Shown here: positions 58,807-64,000 of the stretch, one piece after another
Layout: each line of letters starts with the position of its first letter
Numbering within the stretch: the stretch's first letter is position 1
NCBI GenBank assembly: GCA_002336805.1
Contig: DDEZ01000011.1
Location: 434,001 to 498,000, forward strand
Source: Bacteroidetes bacterium UBA1941
GTDB lineage: Bacteria; Bacteroidota; Bacteroidia; Chitinophagales; LD1
DNA length: 64,000 nucleotides
Direction: 5' to 3'
Position numbers and translations under genes: made by a program
The notes under the pieces: model-generated
Database searches by the model: none
Seen by the model: only the letters and a program-made list of their open reading frames with translations
What the model was told of the DNA's origin: nothing

Positions 58807-60684
58807 ATGTCAAAGGAAAAACACGAAGTAGAATATAACGAGGACAACATACGGACCCTCGACTGGATAGAGCACATGCGCCGCCGCCCCGGTATGTACA
58901 TAGGCAAGACCGGTGATGGCAGCTCTATGGACGACGGTATCTATGTCCTGCTCAAGGAGACCATAGATAACTGTATAGACGAGTACCAAATGGGCCACGG
59001 CAAGAAAGTGGAGATCAAAGTGACCAAGGACCGCGTGTCTGTGCGCGACTACGGCCGCGGTATCCCGCTGGGCAAGGTGGTGGAGGTCGTCTCCAAGATG
59101 AACACCGGTGGCAAATACGACTCTAAGGCATTCCAGAAGTCGGTGGGCCTGAATGGCGTCGGTACCAAGGCGGTCAATGCACTGTCTACTTATTTTAAAG
59201 TCTATGCCGTGCGCGAGGGCGAGCTGAAAGCGGCAGAATTCGCACAGGGGCAGCTGGTCAAGGAGCACAAGCTGGAAAAGACCAATGAGGACAATGGCAC
59301 CTACGTAGAGTTCACACCGGACAATTCGATCTTCAAAAACTACCACTACATCACCGAGTACGTAGAGCAGATGGTGCAGAACTACACCTACCTGAATACA
59401 GGTCTCGCCTTTATCTACAACGGTACCCGCTACATCTCTCAGAAAGGTCTCTATGACCTCCTCTCCCGCAAGAAGGATGCCGAGAACCTCCGTTATCCCA
59501 TCATCCACCTGGTGAGTGAGGATATCGAGATAGCCATGTCTCATACCAATCAGTATGGTGAGGAGTACTACTCCTTTGTAAACGGTCAGTACACTGTGCA
59601 GGGCGGTACACACCTCCAGGCTTTCAAGGAAGCCATCGTGAAGACCGTGCGCGAGTTTTACAAGAAGGACTTTGACACCGTAGATATCCGCGAGGCCATC
59701 GTGGGTGCGGTGTCCATACGCATACAGGAGCCCGTGTTTGAGTCGCAGACCAAGACGAAGCTCGGCACTGATAAACTATTGGGCGAGGAGAAGACGATGA
59801 AGCAGTTCCTGCTAGAATTCGTAAAGCAAAACCTCGACAACTACCTGCACAAAAATCCCGAGACCGCAGACGCCCTGCTGAAGCGCATCCTCCAGAGCGA
59901 GCGCGAGCGCAAAGAGATAGCCGGCATCAAAAAGCTGGCCAACGAGCGCGCCAAGAAAGCCAACATACACAATAAGAAGCTGCGCGACTGCAAGGTGCAC
60001 TACGGCGATAAAAATGACAAGCATCAGGACACGATGCTCTTCATCACCGAGGGTGACTCTGCCAGCGGCTCTATCACCAAGGCGCGTGACCCGGACACGC
60101 AGGCGGTCTTCTCTCTACGCGGCAAGCCACTGAACTGCTACAGCCTGACCAAAAAGATCGTGTATGAGAATGAGGAATTTAACCTCCTGCAGCACGCGCT
60201 GAATATAGAGGACGCGCTGGAAGATCTGCGCTACAGCAATGTGGTGATCGCTACCGATGCGGACGTAGACGGCATGCACATCCGCCTGCTCATCCTCACG
60301 TTCTTCCTCCAGTTCTTCCCCGACCTGGTGCGCAATGGCCACGTGAAGATACTGGAGACGCCGCTCTTCCGCGTGCGCAATAAGCAAGAGACCATCTACT
60401 GCTACGACGAAAGTGAAAAACAAAAAGCCATCACCAAACTCAAAGGCAAATGCGAGATCACCCGCTTCAAGGGACTCGGCGAGATATCACCGGAGGAGTT
60501 TGAAGGCTTCATAGGCAGCGACATCAGGCTGAATCCTGTGATCATCAAAGATGATAAGGACATCAAGACCATCCTCGACTACTACATGGGCAAAAACACC
60601 CAGGACAGGCAGGATTTTATCATCGATAATCTGCGCGTGGAGAAGGATGTGGTAGAGCAGGAGATAGAGCTGGAGGTAGCTTAG
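58807..60684 (+). CDS. parE: DNA topoisomerase IV subunit B
   Basis: The ATPase subunit of topoisomerase IV, which unlinks daughter chromosomes. The GHKL ATP site is visible in RRRPGMYIGKTGDGSSMDDGIYVLLKETIDNCIDEYQMGHG and YGRGIPLGKVVEVVSKMNTGGKYDSKAFQKSVGLNGVGTKAVNALS; the TOPRIM site in LFITEGDSASGSITKARDPDTQAVFSLRGKPLN and VIATDADVDGMHIRLL. 625 aa without the insert typical of GyrB of some groups. Gene order parE-parC suits Bacteroidota, but a cassette now separates the two. Confidence 0.93.
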   Translation: MSKEKHEVEYNEDNIRTLDWIEHMRRRPGMYIGKTGDGSSMDDGIYVLLKETIDNCIDEYQMGHGKKVEIKVTKDRVSVRDYGRGIPLGKVVEVVSKMNTGGKYDSKAFQKSVGLNGVGTKAVNALSTYFKVYAVREGELKAAEFAQGQLVKEHKLEKTNEDNGTYVEFTPDNSIFKNYHYITEYVEQMVQNYTYLNTGLAFIYNGTRYISQKGLYDLLSRKKDAENLRYPIIHLVSEDIEIAMSHTNQYGEEYYSFVNGQYTVQGGTHLQAFKEAIVKTVREFYKKDFDTVDIREAIVGAVSIRIQEPVFESQTKTKLGTDKLLGEEKTMKQFLLEFVKQNLDNYLHKNPETADALLKRILQSERERKEIAGIKKLANERAKKANIHNKKLRDCKVHYGDKNDKHQDTMLFITEGDSASGSITKARDPDTQAVFSLRGKPLNCYSLTKKIVYENEEFNLLQHALNIEDALEDLRYSNVVIATDADVDGMHIRLLILTFFLQFFPDLVRNGHVKILETPLFRVRNKQETIYCYDESEKQKAITKLKGKCEITRFKGLGEISPEEFEGFIGSDIRLNPVIIKDDKDIKTILDYYMGKNTQDRQDFIIDNLRVEKDVVEQEIELEVA

Positions 60685-60695
60685 CGCTTTTGGGG

Positions 60696-61290
60696 AGATT
60701 CTTTTCTCGCAAAGGCGCAAAGGGTTTAAGGAAATGCAAAGAGTATGTGAGCTGTGAGGTGAATGTGGCCGGAGAATGTAGGTGAAGTCTAGAAGTAGAT
60801 AATGAACTATGACTTATAAAGGGATCAGTAGAAGTAGGGAGGAGATCGAAGCTTTGGCGAAGGTGCTGGTAGATATAGCTTTTCATATTCACACTACTTT
60901 GGGACCGGGTTTGTTTGAGTCAGTTTATGAAGAGGTATTTTGTATAGAGTTGACAAAGCGAGGAATACCATTCTGGCGACAAAGATCAATTGAGATCATC
61001 TATGAAGGTCATTTGATCCCAAAGTCTTTTGATTGTGACATAATGGTAGATGAAACAATCATAATTGAATTGAAATCAGTAGATGATTTCCATCGGATAC
61101 ATTTCAAACAGCTCGGAACCTATTTGAAACTGACAAAATTGCGATTAGGACTATTGATAAATTTTAATGAAGACCTGATAAAAGACGGAATCAAAAGAGT
61201 AGTAAATGGATTATAATAGAAATGAATAATGTTACCCATCCAAGCTTTGTATTTCCTTAAACCCTTTGCGCCTTTGCGAGAAACGAATCT
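60696..61290 (+). mobile_element. 595-bp cassette: GxxExxY gene enclosed by 46-bp inverted repeats
   Basis: The arms are 60696-60741 and 61245-61290. The reverse complement of the left matches the right at 44 of 46 positions. Each contains tcgcaaaggcgcaaaggg, a relative of the accgcagag repeats in this window. The single gene 60809-61216 fills the space. The unit lies between parE and parC, 12 bp after the parE stop, and is more AT-rich than both. No target duplication or transposase is visible. Confidence 0.8.
60809..61216 (+). CDS. GxxExxY family protein, PD-(D/E)XK nuclease-like
   Basis: A 135-residue protein. GPGLFESVYEEVFCIEL (about 33-49) holds the GxxExxY signature; FDCDIMVDETIIIELKSVDDF has an Asp and then ELK, the D...ExK order of PD-(D/E)XK nucleases, near residues 74-91. 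KQLGTYLKLTKLRLGLLINF is also typical. The family is widespread and scattered and has no proven role; nuclease or defence functions are inferences. Base composition is more AT-rich than parE and parC. The ATG 60809 is chosen; the one at 60802 ends at once in another frame. Confidence 0.85.
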   Translation: MTYKGISRSREEIEALAKVLVDIAFHIHTTLGPGLFESVYEEVFCIELTKRGIPFWRQRSIEIIYEGHLIPKSFDCDIMVDETIIIELKSVDDFHRIHFKQLGTYLKLTKLRLGLLINFNEDLIKDGIKRVVNGL

Positions 61291-61383
61291 AAAAGCATAA
61301 AAGACGGAATAACACTCACCAAACCCGAACCTAAATAAAAATCTTGCGAGAAATAAAAACCCTCCCAAGAAGCACTAATAGAA

Positions 61384-63969
61384 ATGGAAGAAAGTAACAA
61401 TACAGAGATCAATAATGCCGAGCACATAGACGGCATGTTCAAGAACTGGTTTCTCGACTATGCATCATATGTCATACTCGAGCGCGCCGTGCCGGCTATA
61501 GAGGACGGCCTGAAGCCTGTGCAGCGGCGTATCCTGCATGCCCTCTACCAGATGGACGATGGCCGTTTCCACAAGGTGGCCAACGTAATCGGTCAGTCCA
61601 TGCAGTACCACCCGCACGGCGACGCCAGCATCGGCGACGCACTGGTCAATATGGGCCAGAAGGAGCTCATGTTTGACACGCAGGGCAACTGGGGCGATGT
61701 GCGCACCGGAGACAGCGCCGCCGCACCGCGATACATAGAGGTGCGCCTGTCCAAGTTCGCGAAGGAAGTAGCCTTCAATCCTGACACCACCGAGTGGCAG
61801 CTCAGCTATGACGGGCGGAAGAAAGAGCCGATCACACTGCCGATGAAGTTTCCTTTGCTCTTGTTCCAGGGCACCGACGGTATCGCTGTAGGCCTCTCGA
61901 CCAAGATCATGCCGCACAACTTTAACGAGCTCGTGAAAGGCTGCATAGATGTGCTGAAGGGCAAAAAGACAAAGCTATACCCGGACTTTCCTACTGGCGG
62001 CTACGTAGATGTGAGCGAGTACAATAGCGGCAAGCGTGGTGGCAAGATACAAGTACGTGCGAAAATAGAAGTGGTGGATAAGAAGACCCTCTCTATCCGC
62101 GAGATACCGTATAGCACTACGACAGGCTCGCTGATCGAGTCCATCCTGAAGGCCAATGACAAGGGCAAGATCAAGATCAAAAAAGTGACTGACAATACGG
62201 CCAAGTATGTAGACATCACCATAGATCTCGTGCCGGGCACCGATCCTGATGTGACCATCGATGCGCTGTATGCCTTCACCGACTGCCAGATATCCATCTC
62301 GCCAAATGCCTGCGTGATAGACGGCGAGAAGCCGGTATTCCATAGCGTGGATGAGATCCTGCGCGTGTCTACCGAAAATACGAAAGCCCTGCTCAAACGC
62401 GAGCTGGAGATCAAGCAGGCAGAGCTGAATGAGAAGTGGCACTTCTCCTCGCTCGAGAAGATATTTATAGAGAAGCGCATCTATCGCAACATAGAGGAGG
62501 CCGAGACCTGGGAGGCCGTCCTGTCTATCATAGACAAGGGGCTGAACCCATACAAGAAGCTCTTCAAGCGCGAGATCACGCAGGATGACATCGTGCGCCT
62601 GACGGAGATCAAGATCAAGCGCATCTCCAAGTTCGATGCCTTCAAGGCGGACGAAGAGATACGTGGGCTGGAGGAAACCATGAAGCAGGTAGCGCACGAC
62701 CTCGAGCATCTCAATGACTTTGCGATCGCATTCTTTGAAGAACTGCTGAAGAAATACGGTAAGGGCCGCGAGCGCCGCACAGAGGTGAAGGGCTTTGAGA
62801 CGATAGAAGTGAAGCACGTAGTGGCCAATAACTCTAAGCTGTACGTGAACCGTGCGGAGGGCTTCTTTGGCACGGGGCTGAAGAAAGACGAGTTTGTCTG
62901 TGACTGCTCGGATATAGATGACATCATCGCCATCACCCGCGCGGGCAAGATGATGGTGGTGCGCCTCGGCGATAAGAAGTTCGTAGGCAAGGACATCATC
63001 TACATAGCCGTGTGGCAAAAGAATGATGAGCGCACCGGCTACAACGTAGCCTACTACGACGGCGGCTCCAAGCGCACATTTGTAAAGCGCTTCAACGTGA
63101 CCGGCGTGACGCGTGACAAGGAGTACGACCTGACGCAAGGTACCTCTGGCTCTAAGCTCACCTACTTCACCGCCAATAGCAATTCAGAAGCTGAGATCGT
63201 ACGCGTGCAGCTGCATCCTAATAGCAACGCGCGTATCAAGGAGTTTGACTTCGACTTTAGCACGCTGGACATCAAGGGTCGCGGGGCTGTGGGCAATATC
63301 CTGACGAAGTTCCCTATACGGAAGATAGAGCTGAAGGAGAAAGGCAAGTCTACCATAGGCGGGCTCAAGCTCTGGCTGGATGAGAAGTACGGCCGCCTGG
63401 TCACAGAGGAGAGCGAGAAGTCGCGCTACCTCGGCGAGTTTCACACCGGAGACCAGGTGCTGGTCGTATTCAAGGATGGCAATATCGAGCTGACCAACTA
63501 CGAGATCACCAATAAATATGAGATGGACGACATCTACCTCGTAGAGAAGTTTGACCGTGAGCGCGTGTACAGCACCGTCTACTTTGACGGCGATAGCAAG
63601 CAGTACTATGTCAAGCGCTTCCGCATAGAGCTGAAGAAAGAGAAAGAAAAATCATCCATCATCTCCGATCACAAGGACTCCAGGATGGCCGTCTTCAGCT
63701 CGCGCAAAATGCCTGTGGTGAAGTACTTCTTCCTGAAGGGCAAAGACAAAGAAAAGCTGGAAGGCGAAGCCAAACTACCAGAGGTCATAGACGTGAAAGG
63801 CTGGAAAGCCCTCGGCAACCGCCTCACACCATACCTCGTGACCGGCAAAATCACCGACATCACTCCCGATGACGAAGAAGAACCAGAACTAGACTCTGAT
63901 GCACCAGAGTGGGATGGCGAGACCAATCCTAAGGCTGGAGCGAAGGGGGAGCAGAAGGGGTTGTTTTAA
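61384..63969 (+). CDS. parC: DNA topoisomerase IV subunit A
   Basis: The cutting and rejoining subunit. The catalytic Tyr lies in SAAAPRYIEVRLSKFAKEVAF (about residue 116), after GLKPVQRRILHALYQMDDGRFHKVANVIGQSMQYHPHGDASIGDALV. A coiled-coil and tower region is followed by a C-terminal beta-pinwheel (SKLYVNRAEGFFGTGLKKDEFV and related repeats) and an acidic tail (DDEEEPELDSDAPEWDG). 861 aa. Stop at 63967-63969, complete. It is separated from parE by the GxxExxY cassette. Confidence 0.93.
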   Translation: MEESNNTEINNAEHIDGMFKNWFLDYASYVILERAVPAIEDGLKPVQRRILHALYQMDDGRFHKVANVIGQSMQYHPHGDASIGDALVNMGQKELMFDTQGNWGDVRTGDSAAAPRYIEVRLSKFAKEVAFNPDTTEWQLSYDGRKKEPITLPMKFPLLLFQGTDGIAVGLSTKIMPHNFNELVKGCIDVLKGKKTKLYPDFPTGGYVDVSEYNSGKRGGKIQVRAKIEVVDKKTLSIREIPYSTTTGSLIESILKANDKGKIKIKKVTDNTAKYVDITIDLVPGTDPDVTIDALYAFTDCQISISPNACVIDGEKPVFHSVDEILRVSTENTKALLKRELEIKQAELNEKWHFSSLEKIFIEKRIYRNIEEAETWEAVLSIIDKGLNPYKKLFKREITQDDIVRLTEIKIKRISKFDAFKADEEIRGLEETMKQVAHDLEHLNDFAIAFFEELLKKYGKGRERRTEVKGFETIEVKHVVANNSKLYVNRAEGFFGTGLKKDEFVCDCSDIDDIIAITRAGKMMVVRLGDKKFVGKDIIYIAVWQKNDERTGYNVAYYDGGSKRTFVKRFNVTGVTRDKEYDLTQGTSGSKLTYFTANSNSEAEIVRVQLHPNSNARIKEFDFDFSTLDIKGRGAVGNILTKFPIRKIELKEKGKSTIGGLKLWLDEKYGRLVTEESEKSRYLGEFHTGDQVLVVFKDGNIELTNYEITNKYEMDDIYLVEKFDRERVYSTVYFDGDSKQYYVKRFRIELKKEKEKSSIISDHKDSRMAVFSSRKMPVVKYFFLKGKDKEKLEGEAKLPEVIDVKGWKALGNRLTPYLVTGKITDITPDDEEEPELDSDAPEWDGETNPKAGAKGEQKGLF

Positions 63970-64000
63970 GATTAATGAGATGGTGATTCTCGTATAGAAT

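Noticed and set aside
61182..61312. Direct repeat ataaaagacggaat near 61180 and 61296, considered as a target duplication of the GxxExxY cassette
   Set aside because: One copy lies inside the gene's 3' end and the other just outside the right arm, so they do not flank the element symmetrically; it may instead be a trace of a second decayed copy, but the evidence is too thin.
61975..63138. Long open frame on the minus strand opposite parC (387 codons)
   Set aside because: It mirrors the codon pattern of parC, has no signal, motif or start region of its own, and parC is unquestionable here. Similar mirror frames opposite the M42 peptidase (15247-16305) and the Wzm-like permease (26123-27115) were rejected for the same reason.

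Overview
The window looks like a chromosomal segment of a Bacteroidota bacterium, most likely from the Chitinophagales/Chitinophagaceae side of the phylum (an inference from gene content and style, not tested against a database). Evidence: cargo proteins with type IX secretion (T9SS) C-terminal sorting domains, a PorE-like OmpA lipoprotein, a TonB-dependent receptor with a carboxypeptidase-like N-terminal domain, a PUR-family DUF3276 protein, and promoters of the Bacteroidota type (TTTG or TTG, 18-20 nt, TAnnTTTG) in place of Shine-Dalgarno-led starts. Base composition is close to even.

Layout. 1-9966 is almost entirely on the minus strand: a cut metallophosphoesterase, two tandem cyclophilin-FKBP fusion foldases, nrnA, a small cluster (membrane protein, methyltransferase, DUF2071, DoxX-like), def, ruvX, a DUF1573 protein, sdaA and a Nudix hydrolase. 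10959-13929 is a translation/transcription operon, tRNA-Trp, secE, nusG, rplK, rplA, rplJ, which stops at a strong terminator without rplL, rpoB or rpoC. 14026-19353 mixes a decayed T9SS cargo gene, an HhH protein, an M42 peptidase, a terminase-like orphan, a DUF2452 protein and two repeat-rich gene-free stretches; the second carries a MITE-like insertion with a target duplication. 19354-23150 holds envelope genes (porE-like, a secreted protein, tonB-like).

23434-41184 is a surface-polysaccharide region: a large TMTC-like membrane protein, both halves of a Wzm/Wzt-type exporter, a PhyH-type oxygenase, a B12-radical SAM enzyme, Kdo transferase, and genes for UDP-glucuronate, UDP-xylose, a uronic acid, an amino-acylated sugar and dTDP-4-keto-6-deoxyglucose. 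41248-57000 carries a DUF2061 protein, a TonB-dependent receptor, four T9SS cargo proteins (two of them a recent tandem pair with identical 3' ends), dps, an orphan PhnZ-like HD oxygenase, a LuxE-like protein, and two WG-repeat paralogues, one of which has lost its start codon.

57172-63969 ends with parE and parC. Between them sits a 595-bp cassette: a GxxExxY-family (PD-(D/E)XK-like) gene enclosed by 46-bp inverted repeats that match at 44 positions. Sequences of the same flavour (accgcagag...) recur at gene borders from about 48.9 kb on and once near 17.2 kb. This cassette and its relatives are the best candidate in the window for a poorly described mobile system.
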